Positions 1 to 7,697 of a stretch of 64,000 nt of DNA are shown here, piece by piece. Source of the stretch: Lactobacillus laiwuensis (GTDB lineage: Bacteria; Bacillota; Bacilli; Lactobacillales; Lactobacillaceae). Position numbers and translations under genes: made by a program. Under the pieces are notes generated by a model. It saw only the letters and a program-made list of their open reading frames with translations, searched no databases and had not been told where the DNA came from. Numbering within the stretch: position 1 is the stretch's first letter; each line of letters starts with the position of its first letter. The stretch lies in assembly GCF_019972835.1 (NCBI RefSeq), contig NZ_BPPB01000004.1:62001-126000 (forward strand), in the 5' to 3' direction.

Positions 1-10
1 TTTGACCATT

Positions 11-196
11 TTATCTCACCCAATGCATAATTATTAAAGCTAAGCCGCTAACTGTAAAAATGATTCCCAATATCATAAAAGGAGTTACTCCGTGATTATG
101 ATTACGATAGCGTCTATTATAAGCATAAGCAATATCATATAAGCCTACTATCAAAACAATAACGGCAGTAAAAATACTTACTTTCAAATTTTTCAT
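11..196 (-). CDS. Small two-helix membrane protein, unknown function
   Basis: A 61-residue protein with two predicted membrane helices (about residues 7-25 and 40-58) joined by a short Tyr/Arg/Asn/His-rich loop. I do not recognise a named family. It starts 8 bases after the stop of the cation-efflux gene on the same strand, behind a GGAGAA ribosome binding site, so it is probably co-transcribed with it. A role accompanying the efflux pump is only inferred from position. Confidence 0.6.
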   Translation of the reverse strand: MKNLKVSIFTAVIVLIVGLYDIAYAYNRRYRNHNHGVTPFMILGIIFTVSGLALIIMHWVR

Positions 197-204
197 TCTC
201 CTGG

Positions 205-1092
205 TTACTCTTGACTACGATCAGTTACAATCATTTTATCATTTTTTCCTCGTTCACATTCTGCTTGAAAATTGATATGATTAATTCCTAATTTTTGTAA
301 TTTTGCACTAATTTGTTGCGTTAAAAATTCAAATTTACCAGCTGTTAAATCAGCATCAACGTTAACGTGCGCATCAAGCATGATATAGCGATCGCTATAA
401 CGCCACACATGCACATGATGAATATTTTTTATTTCAGGAAAAGATAAAACTATCCTATTAACTTCATCCAGATCAATGTCAGGATTAGATTCCATTAACA
501 CATTTGCTGCCTTTTCAGTTATTTCACAAGCTTCGTGAAAAACGAAGACCGACACTAATAAAGTCATCACCGGATCAATCCAGCTAATGTTCCAATAATA
601 AATAAAAATTGCGCCAATTACCACCGCTACACTAGAAAGAGCATCACTTAGCATATGCATAAAAGTGGATCGCACATTTAGATTTTGCTGTCCACCTTGA
701 TGCATTACCAACATTGAAACTACATTTGAAATCAAACCAATAATGGCAACAATCAGCATTATGCCGCCACTGATTTTTGTTGGTTTCCAAAATCTTTCAA
801 TAGCTTCCACAAATAAAACAATACTAATTAAAATTAGAATAATACCGTTGGTAAAGGCAGCCAAAGTTTCAGCCCTGTCATAGCCAAAAGTTTTTCGCTT
901 ATTACTGCGTCTATTGCTGATGATATGTGCCACAAACGAAATAATTATTGCACCGACATCGCTCAGATTGTGTACCGCATCAGATAATAAAGACAAAGAA
1001 CCAGATACGAAACCACCAATAAATTCTGCAACTGTAATAACAACATTAAGTGCAGTTACATAGGCAAATTTTTTTGTAGTATGATCTTTCAT
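205..1092 (-). CDS. Cation diffusion facilitator (CDF) family metal efflux protein
   Basis: Likely exports divalent metal (Zn, Co, Cd or Mn class) in exchange for protons at the cell membrane. The 295-residue product has about six membrane helices, the paired helix motifs SDAVHNLSD (helix II) and HMLSDALSS (helix V) that form the CDF metal site, a His-rich stretch in neither loop, and a C-terminal cytoplasmic ferredoxin-like domain containing IHHVHVW. I chose the ATG at 1092 because GAAAGGA lies just before it; an upstream GTG at 1110 is in frame but has no such site. It forms an operon with the small downstream membrane protein. Metal specificity cannot be read from the sequence. Confidence 0.9.
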   Translation of the reverse strand: MKDHTTKKFAYVTALNVVITVAEFIGGFVSGSLSLLSDAVHNLSDVGAIIISFVAHIISNRRSNKRKTFGYDRAETLAAFTNGIILILISIVLFVEAIERFWKPTKISGGIMLIVAIIGLISNVVSMLVMHQGGQQNLNVRSTFMHMLSDALSSVAVVIGAIFIYYWNISWIDPVMTLLVSVFVFHEACEITEKAANVLMESNPDIDLDEVNRIVLSFPEIKNIHHVHVWRYSDRYIMLDAHVNVDADLTAGKFEFLTQQISAKLQKLGINHINFQAECERGKNDKMIVTDRSQE

Positions 1093-1116
1093 GTTTTTCC
1101 TTTCAAGCACTAAAGG

Positions 1117-1142
1117 TAAAAAAAGCCCTACTTTTAAGCAGG
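1117..1142 (-). terminator. Rho-independent terminator after the phosphatase gene
   Basis: On the minus strand a stem of AGTCCTGC with GTAGGGCT (including G-T pairs) around a six-base loop is followed by seven T. It lies in the gap between the histidine phosphatase gene and the cation-efflux gene, so the two are probably separate transcripts or only partly read through. Confidence 0.7.
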
Positions 1143-1145
1143 ACT

Positions 1146-1826
1146 TTACATATCTTCAGCATTTACATTATAATCTACAATTTCAAAATTACCGTTATCA
1201 CGAAGAATTCCCCGAGTAACACTACCGTTATTAGGAAAAACAATATCATGGAGACCATCACTTTGGTTCCAATACTTAATGGCTAAGGTTTTGATGAAAT
1301 CACCATGAGAAACTATTAAAACCCTTTTTTCATTTTTAGTCAGCTCATGGAGAACGTTAATCGCCCTTACCATTCGTTCATCCAGCTCTTTTTTGTTCTC
1401 TGCCAAATGACGCGGATCAGCCTTTTTTGTAGCCTCACGAAATTCGTAAATTCCAACCTGATTGATAATTTTGGTTACATCTGTTTGCGGCCCAACTCCA
1501 GCTGCCAGTGCAACTTCATTCCAGGTTTCCTCTATATCATCACCTTCGAAAGAACCAAAAAATACTTCCCGAAATTCTGGCAATTTTTTAATCTTGCCTA
1601 TTTCTGAAACCTGGTTGGCGTCCTTCATTAAGTGAACCGTATCAATTGCACGCTTCAAATCGGAAGAATACATGTTGTCAAAATGAACTTGACTCAGGGC
1701 ATTTGCAGTTACCTTTAGATCATTAATACCCTTGACTGTCAGCGGAGAATCACACCATCCCTGAACTTTGTTTAACTGGTTAAACATTGTTTCGCCATGA
1801 CGGACAATATAAATTTCTGTTGCCAA
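1146..1826 (-). CDS. Histidine phosphatase (phosphoglycerate mutase-like) family protein
   Basis: Phosphohydrolase of the 2H-phosphatase superfamily, substrate unknown. The RHG motif (IYIVRHGET) at the N-terminus carries the phospho-accepting His, and the second catalytic His is in VSHGDF near residue 175. The product is about 226 residues. I place the start at TTG 1826 (MATEIYIVRHG) because AAAGGAG sits seven bases upstream; an in-frame ATG at 1844 overlaps that ribosome site and is less likely. It follows the TauE-type gene by about 30 bases on the same strand. It is too divergent from the 57.6-58.2 kb paralogue to be a recent duplicate. Confidence 0.85.
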   Translation of the reverse strand: MATEIYIVRHGETMFNQLNKVQGWCDSPLTVKGINDLKVTANALSQVHFDNMYSSDLKRAIDTVHLMKDANQVSEIGKIKKLPEFREVFFGSFEGDDIEETWNEVALAAGVGPQTDVTKIINQVGIYEFREATKKADPRHLAENKKELDERMVRAINVLHELTKNEKRVLIVSHGDFIKTLAIKYWNQSDGLHDIVFPNNGSVTRGILRDNGNFEIVDYNVNAEDM

Positions 1827-1859
1827 TTTGCATTCTCCTTTCATTTAACGTGCTTTAAA

Positions 1860-2621
1860 CTATAACATATATGCCTCATAAAAGAAATACCCAGCTTGAA
1901 TAAATGCTAGTGCTGCAATAAAGATACGAACATATTTGGCTGGAACTTTACGCAAAATATCCATTCCTAAATAACCGCCAATAAACATCCCAATAGCAAG
2001 AGGAATTGCCTGCATCCAGTATATTCGAGAAGTAAAAATAAAAACTATTAGAGCAACAAGATTCGCCAGTCCACAGATGACATTTTTAATTGCATTGACA
2101 ACTATAAACTTTTCATCAGTAATATAAGTTAATAAAACTAGCACAATTACACCACCGGCGGCTCCAAAATAGCCGGTGTAAACACCCATCCCTAATAATG
2201 CAGCAATATAAAAAATTTCCTGCCAAAGTGGTCTTTTATGCGGTTCTAGACTATGATGCTTACCTGAAACAATTACCATAACACCTGAACCAGCAATAAA
2301 AATTGGTACCACTTTTTCAAAAACACTCGATGGAAAAGCTAACAATAAACGACATCCAATTAAAGAACCTACAATAGTAAATATAGAGTAAAACGCGACT
2401 TGGTGCCAATGTCCCTTAAGCTCCTTTGTTGAAGAAATAGTCGAACCAATACTAGTCCAAATCAAGGCAGCATCATTTGTGACATTGGCATAAACTGGTG
2501 GAATACCAACTGCCAGCAATACCGGATATGATGCAAGAGAAGCCATTGAAGCCACTGACGACAACAAACCGCTGGCTACACCCCCTATTAGTATAAAGAT
2601 CAGTGAAAAAATAGCTGCCAT
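1860..2621 (-). CDS. TauE/SafE family sulfite/anion exporter-like membrane protein
   Basis: A 253-residue polytopic membrane protein with about eight hydrophobic segments and the family's repeated half, each half beginning with a glycine-rich helix (IGGVASGLLSS at the N-terminus, YTGYFGAAGGVIVLVLL near residue 150). Members export organosulfur anions or sulfite, but many are uncharacterised. It precedes the phosphatase gene on the same strand. The ATG at 2621 has an AAGGGAG site upstream. Substrate is unknown. Confidence 0.85.
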   Translation of the reverse strand: MAAIFSLIFILIGGVASGLLSSVASMASLASYPVLLAVGIPPVYANVTNDAALIWTSIGSTISSTKELKGHWHQVAFYSIFTIVGSLIGCRLLLAFPSSVFEKVVPIFIAGSGVMVIVSGKHHSLEPHKRPLWQEIFYIAALLGMGVYTGYFGAAGGVIVLVLLTYITDEKFIVVNAIKNVICGLANLVALIVFIFTSRIYWMQAIPLAIGMFIGGYLGMDILRKVPAKYVRIFIAALAFIQAGYFFYEAYML

Positions 2622-2785
2622 TCAAATTAACTCCCTTTTAAAAGTTAATTTCTATTATAATGCTCTTGAAAAATAATTTAAGCAGGTATTTTAATTCTGA
2701 CCCATTGTCTATTTAATAATGAAGTTTGATTTAACAAATTAGTCTCTAACTAATAATTACTGAAACATTATAGTTTTTGCACACA

Positions 2786-2828
2786 AAAAAAGAATTAACT
2801 TTAGTCGATAATAAAGCCAATTCTTCTC
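2786..2828 (-). terminator. Terminator of the arsR-sdpI pair
   Basis: On the minus strand AAGAATTGGCTTTA pairs with TAAAGTTAATTCTT across a short loop, followed by seven T. It lies about 40 bases after the SdpI-like stop codon. Confidence 0.65.
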
Positions 2829-2867
2829 TAAAATAAATATTTTGTTTTAAATTCATGTCTCAGTTAC

Positions 2868-3506
2868 TTAATATCCTATCTTACTCAATAGATACGAGTA
2901 ACAAGTTGGAAGTAAAATAACTATAATAGTGACGGATATAACCGTCCAATACATTTCCCAATAAGAAGTTAGAAGCAGAACCATGCCGCTGATAAAAAAG
3001 ATCCATCCGGCAAATCTGTGTGTTTTACGCCAATTTTCCGTATTATTCAAAGTCCATGGTAATTTAATGCCAACGACATGATTGGGACTAACTTTAGGCA
3101 GATAATTACCAAAAATAATAAAGAACAGTCCCAAAAAAGCACTAAGCACAAAGGAGCCTTTTACTTTATGACCCAGTGCATAGGCATAAAGTGACAGATT
3201 TACGATATTAGTAATAACAGGAACAAGCCAAAGGGTAATATTAACTATCTTAAAATCAAGATTTTTGGTTTCTTTTTGATTGCGTAAGATCAAAAATACC
3301 ATTACTTGAAGCATAATTCCCAAAAAAGGCAGACCAATAATAACCCATAATTTATTGCTAAAAGCATTTGGCATATCAGTCATCCCAAAGTGTGTGGCCA
3401 TTTTTTGCGGCAAACGATTATATAAAAATACTCCAGTCAAAACTGGAAATAAGATTAGCAGAAGCGAGATTAATTCTGTTTGACGAATACTATTCTTTTT
3501 CATCAT
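2868..3506 (-). CDS. SdpI-like immunity/membrane protein (DUF1648 domain)
   Basis: Membrane protein of 212 residues with six predicted helices. The N-terminal part (about residues 12-60, with LPQKMATHFGMTDMPNAF) matches the DUF1648 domain and the C-terminal half has the SdpI signature NHVVGIKLPWTLNNTENW followed by KTHRFAGW. In Bacillus subtilis SdpI gives immunity to the SdpC toxin and sequesters the repressor SdpR. Here it overlaps the upstream ArsR-type gene by 17 bases, the same arrangement as sdpR-sdpI. No SdpC-like toxin gene is seen nearby. Two adjacent ATG codons (3506 and 3503) could start it; AAAGGAG fits the second better. Confidence 0.85.
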   Translation of the reverse strand: MMKKNSIRQTELISLLLILFPVLTGVFLYNRLPQKMATHFGMTDMPNAFSNKLWVIIGLPFLGIMLQVMVFLILRNQKETKNLDFKIVNITLWLVPVITNIVNLSLYAYALGHKVKGSFVLSAFLGLFFIIFGNYLPKVSPNHVVGIKLPWTLNNTENWRKTHRFAGWIFFISGMVLLLTSYWEMYWTVISVTIIVILLPTCYSYLLSKIGY

Positions 3507-3768
3507 GATCTCCTTTCAGATCAACAAGCCAACCCATAATTTCTTCTATAATAGAAGTATTTAGCGAATAATAAATAAAGTTTTTTTCGTGTTCCTCTTC
3601 AATCAAATCAGCCTTTTTCAGCATATTAAGATGGTATGAAATAGTAGCTTTAGTCATATTAAAATGATTAGCAATATCTCCTGCCGACATTGGTCCATTT
3701 TTTAAAAGCTGCAATATTTTGCGGCGCACTGGATCTGACAAGGCCTTAAAACTAGACTCAAAACTCAC
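3490..3768 (-). CDS. ArsR-family autorepressor (SdpR-like)
   Basis: A 92-residue winged-helix regulator. The helix-turn-helix is ALSDPVRRKILQLL plus SAGDIANHFNMTKATISYHL (about residues 8-50), and the C-terminal wing ends in FIYYSLNTS. It lacks the metal-binding ELCVCDL cysteines of ArsR/SmtB sensors, which fits the SdpR branch that responds to its membrane partner instead of metal. The next gene overlaps its end. A 38-base palindrome immediately upstream is the probable operator for autoregulation. Confidence 0.88.
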   Translation of the reverse strand: MSFESSFKALSDPVRRKILQLLKNGPMSAGDIANHFNMTKATISYHLNMLKKADLIEEEHEKNFIYYSLNTSIIEEIMGWLVDLKGDHDEKE

Positions 3769-3787
3769 ATTAGTTTCTTTTCCTTTC

Positions 3788-3825
3788 TATTTAGATAAAT
3801 ATCTAATTAGATATTTGTCTAAATA
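3788..3825. promoter_or_regulatory. 38-bp near-perfect palindrome, probable operator of the ArsR/SdpR-like repressor
   Basis: Two 19-base arms, starting TATTTAGATAAATATCTAA, are exact inverted copies except for one position. The palindrome ends about 20 bases before the ATG of the regulator gene, where a repressor would block its promoter. No poly-T tail follows on either side, so it is unlikely to be a terminator. Function is inferred from symmetry and position. Confidence 0.7.
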
Positions 3826-4029
3826 GTATCATAATTTTCGTAAAACACAATAATTTTTAACATATTAATTACAATTTCTTGAACTATAGTAAAAATAATA
3901 AAACAACTTAGGTGGCTGTGTGAGAACTCAGAAAATTATGAGTAAAAACATGTTCATGAATATTTGTCTTTAATTTGGGTTAGCTAATCGTTATAATGCA
4001 GAGGGTTAGTTAATGAAAGGAAAGTACAC

Positions 4030-4686
4030 TTGGCAAAATATAAAACTTTAATTTTTATTCTTGAAGGAAGCTTATTAAACGAAAAAGTTGCAGAACAAAA
4101 TGCACTCAGGCAGACTTTGAAGTTGGCCGGCAGAGAATATGGTCCAACTGAGCGCATACAATATAATTCATTACAAGAAAAGACTAAATTACTAGGATTT
4201 GATGAGCGCATCAAATTAACTTTGCAGGAATTCTTTAAAAATGACTGGATTTCTGCGAAAGGCGCTTTTGATAACCAGTTACAAAAACAAGATCAGCTAA
4301 ATAAAGATGTATTGCCTTTTTTAGATGAAGTGAAAAATAAAGTTAACTTGATTTTGCTGACAAAAGAGAAAAAAGATGTGGCTTCATGCCGCATGCAGAG
4401 CACAGAACTAATAAATTATTTTTCCGCAGTTTATTTTAAAGACTATTTTGCATGTAAGTTTCCAGATAAGAAGGTTTTGACAACTATATTGCAGCAGCAA
4501 AATCTGACGCCAGCTACTTGTCTTGTAATTGGGACAAACTTAGTCGATGAAATTCAGGGTGCCGAAAATGCTAACCTGGATTCTCTTTGGCTAGCGCCCA
4601 AGAAAGTAAAAATGCCAATTAGTCCACGTCCAACTTTACATTTAAATAAATTAACTGATTTATTATTTTACCTAGAATTAAGCTAG
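4030..4686 (+). CDS. HAD-superfamily-like protein with degenerate catalytic motifs
   Basis: A 218-residue protein with the layout of YjjG/YfnB-type HAD phosphatases: an N-terminal strand, helical cap (about residues 20-95), then a Rossmann core with motif II-like LILLTKEK and motif IV-like VIGTNLVDEIQGAENANLDSLWL. Motif I reads FILEGSLL where active enzymes have FDxDGTL, so the nucleophile Asp is Ile and the second Asp is Glu; motif IV has GTN where GD is usual. It is therefore probably not a standard phosphatase. The start is TTG 4030 behind GAAAGGAAAG; TATAAT at 3992-3997 lies upstream with a weak -35. The next gene has its own promoter. Confidence 0.75.
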   Translation: MAKYKTLIFILEGSLLNEKVAEQNALRQTLKLAGREYGPTERIQYNSLQEKTKLLGFDERIKLTLQEFFKNDWISAKGAFDNQLQKQDQLNKDVLPFLDEVKNKVNLILLTKEKKDVASCRMQSTELINYFSAVYFKDYFACKFPDKKVLTTILQQQNLTPATCLVIGTNLVDEIQGAENANLDSLWLAPKKVKMPISPRPTLHLNKLTDLLFYLELS

Positions 4687-4694
4687 TTTATAAT
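4667..4694 (+). promoter_or_regulatory. Sigma-A type promoter of the DJ-1/PfpI gene
   Basis: TTTACC and TATAAT with a 16-base spacer overlap the end of the HAD-like gene and lie about 30 bases before the DJ-1 start codon. Confidence 0.55.
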
Positions 4695-4722
4695 AAAGTA
4701 AAAGAATTGTGAGGTAAAACAA

Positions 4723-5307
4723 ATGAAAAAAGTAGCTGTGATTTTTGCCGATGGTTGTGAAGAAGTTGAAGGTTTAAGCGTTATTGATGTATTACGTCGC
4801 TTAGGCGTTCAAGCTGATATGGTTGGACTTACTAGTACAACGGTAAATGGTGCACACAATATCAAACTTACTTGTGATAAAACTGTTGCTGATAGTCTAT
4901 TGGATTATGACGTAGTAGCTCTTCCAGGTGGTACAACCGGAGCAGAAAATTTACGTGATAATGAAAAACTGGCAGATCTAATGATAAAACGGCATAACGC
5001 TAACCAATGGGATGCCGCAATGTGTGCTGCCCCTATTGCTCTCGCCCGTTATGGCGTTATATCTGACGCTAATTATACATGTTATCCGGGGTTTGAAAAA
5101 CAAACCAAAAAGGATGCGCCAAGTGGTCACTTCAAGGAAAATATTACTGTAACTGATGACGAACATAAAGTCATTACTAGTCGTGGTCCGGCAACTGCTT
5201 GGGCATTTGCATATGCAATTGCGGAAGCGCTGGGAATTGACACTAAGGACCTAAAGGCGGGCATGTTATACAATTACCTAGCCGACAATATTCAAGATAG
5301 TTTGTAA
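4723..5307 (+). CDS. DJ-1/PfpI family protein (YajL/ThiJ-like)
   Basis: A 194-residue flavodoxin-like protein of the DJ-1 superfamily, which includes chaperone/deglycase-type stress proteins. The nucleophile-elbow Cys is in MCAAPIAL (about residue 101), the conserved Glu in EEVEGLSVIDVLRR (near residue 15), and VALPGGTTGAENLR is the family glycine loop. Ribosome site GTGAGGT precedes ATG 4723. It has its own promoter and a terminator directly downstream, so it is monocistronic. The exact substrate is not known. Confidence 0.9.
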   Translation: MKKVAVIFADGCEEVEGLSVIDVLRRLGVQADMVGLTSTTVNGAHNIKLTCDKTVADSLLDYDVVALPGGTTGAENLRDNEKLADLMIKRHNANQWDAAMCAAPIALARYGVISDANYTCYPGFEKQTKKDAPSGHFKENITVTDDEHKVITSRGPATAWAFAYAIAEALGIDTKDLKAGMLYNYLADNIQDSL

Positions 5308-5323
5308 ATTTTTCTCTAACACA

Positions 5324-5356
5324 AAAAGGCGAAGTTTTAAACTTCACTTTTTTTAT
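5324..5356 (+). terminator. Terminator of the DJ-1/PfpI gene
   Basis: GAAGTTTTAAACTTC forms a short hairpin followed by a run of seven T, 20 bases after the stop codon. Confidence 0.6.
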
Positions 5357-5735
5357 TACGATAGATTATTAACTTATTCATAACTTTAGATAACATCAAA
5401 AGTAAAATAATTCCTGATCCATCTATCAAATATGAGTTGCGTTAGCTTGTCCCGCAAAATTTGAGTTAAAAAATTGACTATAACAATTAAATAAGTAAAT
5501 TTAACATTAGTCTTAGTCATTTCATTCTTTCGAATATTTATTAAGTGACAGTAATTAACATTAAGATAACAATTTTTTGTAGCAGGAAATTGGCATTAAT
5601 TTATTTTTTTACTGCTAAACACCTATGAACTAGTACTTCTTATTTACAGAAATATTTTTTTAAGAGGTATTTTAAAAATATGATAAAATTAAATTACCCT
5701 TAAAAGGGGAAAACAAATAACGGGAGGTATTAAGC
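5357..5735. other. Intergenic region before the choloylglycine hydrolase family gene
   Basis: No supported open frame was found. Near the right end a TATGATAAAAT stretch (about 5679-5689) could be a -10 element, and GGGAGG just before ATG 5736 is the ribosome site. The remainder is AT-rich sequence in which I see nothing definite. Confidence 0.5.
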
Positions 5736-6770
5736 ATGTGTACAACTATTGCAATTAAATCTGATAGTGGTGACGTATTTTGGGGACGGACTATGGACTT
5801 TACATTTGATCCCTTTAAACCTAGTGCGGATAGCAAAATGACTACTTTTCCTGCAAACTATGAATTAAAGGGTTTGCACCAAAGCTGGACGACTAAATAT
5901 CCGTTTATGGGTATCAACGTCAATGATTCACTTTTCTTTAATGATGGTATAAATAGTGCAGGTATAGTTGGTGATGCACAATTCTTAGAAGAGGCTTCTT
6001 GGGATACAGTAGAAAGTCTTAAAAAGCGCGGATTAAAACCTATAATTGGCGAAGAAGTTGTTGCATATGTTTTAAGTAATTTTGGCAGTATCGCTGAAAT
6101 AAAAGAAGCTTTTAAGCATTTTGGCCAAGAAAAAACCAATTATCCTGATTGGGAAAATGCAGACACTGGCATTCCTACTCCAATTCCAATGCACTACACT
6201 TTCTGTGATCCAAGTGGTAAAAGCGTTATTTTGGAACCGGTTAAGAATGGGGCCTTTAAAATATATGATGGTATTGGCGTTATGACCAACAGTCCAGAAT
6301 ATCCTTGGCACCTCGACAATTTGCGGAATTACTTACATTTAACCAATCACAATTTGGGTCATCACCAAATAAGCGATCAGCTAGACATTAAACAAATTGA
6401 AAGTGGTTCTGGATTATTAGGATTACCTGGTGACTATACCGCACCATCACGTTTTGTTCGTGGAACATTTATTTCTAAATTTTTAGCACCATTTCATTCA
6501 GATCAGGGAACTCCTCAACTATATAATGTATTCAAATCGGTCATGATTCCACGGGGATTAGAGCATCTTCAAGAAGGTGAGGACAAATGTGATTATTCAG
6601 GTTACTGGGCAGGATATGATGTTTCAAGCAGAAGTTTATATATTCAACCAGAGGATTGCCCAACAATGACAAAATTTGTTCTGGATCCTGCTACAACGAC
6701 TAAAATTACCCAGCCTATTCAACATGACTTTAAAGTTTTAGAAACCAAAAAACAAAAGGCTTTAGCTTAA
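5736..6770 (+). CDS. Choloylglycine hydrolase family enzyme (bile salt hydrolase / penicillin V acylase-like)
   Basis: An N-terminal-nucleophile amidase of 344 residues. Met1 would be removed to expose Cys2 (MCTTIAIK). Arg18 and Asp21 in GRTMDF, the Asn of MTNSPEYPWHL (about residue 190) and the Arg of SRFVRGTF (about residue 245) match the catalytic set of bile salt hydrolases and penicillin V acylases. Residues after Asp21 (FTFDPF) differ from the NLD-type loop of well-known Lactobacillus bile salt hydrolases, and it is slightly longer, so the substrate could be conjugated bile salt, penicillin V or an N-acyl homoserine-type amide. No signal peptide, so it is intracellular. Monocistronic, with a strong terminator after it. 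Confidence 0.87.
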   Translation: MCTTIAIKSDSGDVFWGRTMDFTFDPFKPSADSKMTTFPANYELKGLHQSWTTKYPFMGINVNDSLFFNDGINSAGIVGDAQFLEEASWDTVESLKKRGLKPIIGEEVVAYVLSNFGSIAEIKEAFKHFGQEKTNYPDWENADTGIPTPIPMHYTFCDPSGKSVILEPVKNGAFKIYDGIGVMTNSPEYPWHLDNLRNYLHLTNHNLGHHQISDQLDIKQIESGSGLLGLPGDYTAPSRFVRGTFISKFLAPFHSDQGTPQLYNVFKSVMIPRGLEHLQEGEDKCDYSGYWAGYDVSSRSLYIQPEDCPTMTKFVLDPATTTKITQPIQHDFKVLETKKQKALA

Positions 6771-6824
6771 AAATTATTACCAGTTGATTTGAGTTATTAG
6801 TCTTTTAATTGTTCTATTTGAAAC

Positions 6825-6865
6825 AAAAATGCGTTTAAAAGTTTAATACTTTTAAACGCATTTTT
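6825..6865. terminator. Bidirectional terminator between convergent genes
   Basis: A perfect 18-base-pair stem starting AAAAATGCGTTTAAAAGT with a five-base loop. The A and T runs at the ends give a poly-T tail in both directions, so it can end the hydrolase gene from the left and the secreted-protein gene from the right. Confidence 0.9.
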
Positions 6866-6876
6866 ATAAACAACAA

Positions 6877-7524
6877 CTATTTACCAACTAATAGTGATGG
6901 ATATTGTGTAAACGATAAATCACCTTTATAAGCAAACCAGTCTTTTATTTCCTTTATTGATTTATTGGCAATTTTTTTGTTTTGACCATGTAGCTTTTTA
7001 GCCTCATTTTTAATTTGAATTAGTGATGGCTTTTTGCCTTCAAACTGCGAATCCATGACTTTTAATTCGGCTTTGATCAGTGGCTGTAAAGCTTTTCTCT
7101 TAGCATTTATGTTATAAAGATCGCCATTAAAGAAGGTAACCCAGCCTTGATTTTTACCACTTTGATCAACTATGTGAGCGACCAATTCAACCCTACCGGT
7201 ACCAAATTCAGTAATCTTAAATTTTATATTTTTATCTGCCATTTTCTTAACCCAGCTTTTGCCAAACGGCTTAGAAGTATGACTAATGAAATCATTAACT
7301 TCGTGATAAACAGTAGCATTCCTAGCTAATTTAAATACGTAACCTTCTTTAGAAAACCGTTTAGCAGGCGTAACGGTCATACCTGGGTCGGTTGTAGGAC
7401 TAGTTGCTACTGACTTAGCATTTTCACTACTTTCTGCTTTGGTCACAGTTAAAGTGGTCAATGTTGTAAAATAAAAAAGGATGGCTGCAGAACATAAAAT
7501 TGTTCTAAAATACTTGTGTTTCAT
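6877..7524 (-). CDS. Secreted protein of unknown function
   Basis: The 215-residue product has an N-terminal signal peptide (KHKYFRT, then a hydrophobic stretch of about 20 residues, likely cut near TKA-ES at residue 30). A Ser/Thr-rich spacer follows, and the mature part contains FKLARNATVYHEVNDF and WVTFFNGDLYNINAKRKALQPLI, which resemble surface-exposed lactobacillar proteins of unknown function that I cannot name. No LPXTG, LysM or lipobox is present, so it is probably released or loosely bound. GAGG lies upstream of the ATG. Confidence 0.65.
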   Translation of the reverse strand: MKHKYFRTILCSAAILFYFTTLTTLTVTKAESSENAKSVATSPTTDPGMTVTPAKRFSKEGYVFKLARNATVYHEVNDFISHTSKPFGKSWVKKMADKNIKFKITEFGTGRVELVAHIVDQSGKNQGWVTFFNGDLYNINAKRKALQPLIKAELKVMDSQFEGKKPSLIQIKNEAKKLHGQNKKIANKSIKEIKDWFAYKGDLSFTQYPSLLVGK

Positions 7525-7645
7525 TTTTTAACCTCAAAAATAAACTATAATAATAATTTGTAACAAAATTGTAACTTTATTACAATTATATGTCAACAAT
7601 AATTGATTTTTTAACTATAAAAAAATTTTTATCAATAATGAAAAA

Positions 7646-7683
7646 AATAAGCCTTGAAAGTTAGACAACTTTCAAGGCTTATT
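7646..7683 (-). terminator. Terminator of the P-type ATPase gene
   Basis: A perfect 17-base-pair stem starting AATAAGCCTTGAAAGTT with a four-base loop lies 15 bases beyond the stop codon. Its flanks make it usable in both directions. Confidence 0.88.
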
Positions 7684-7697
7684 TTAAAATCAATTCT

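Noticed and set aside
3788-3825. The arsR-upstream palindrome as a terminator
   Set aside because: It has no poly-T tail in either direction and lies in the promoter region, so an operator is more likely.
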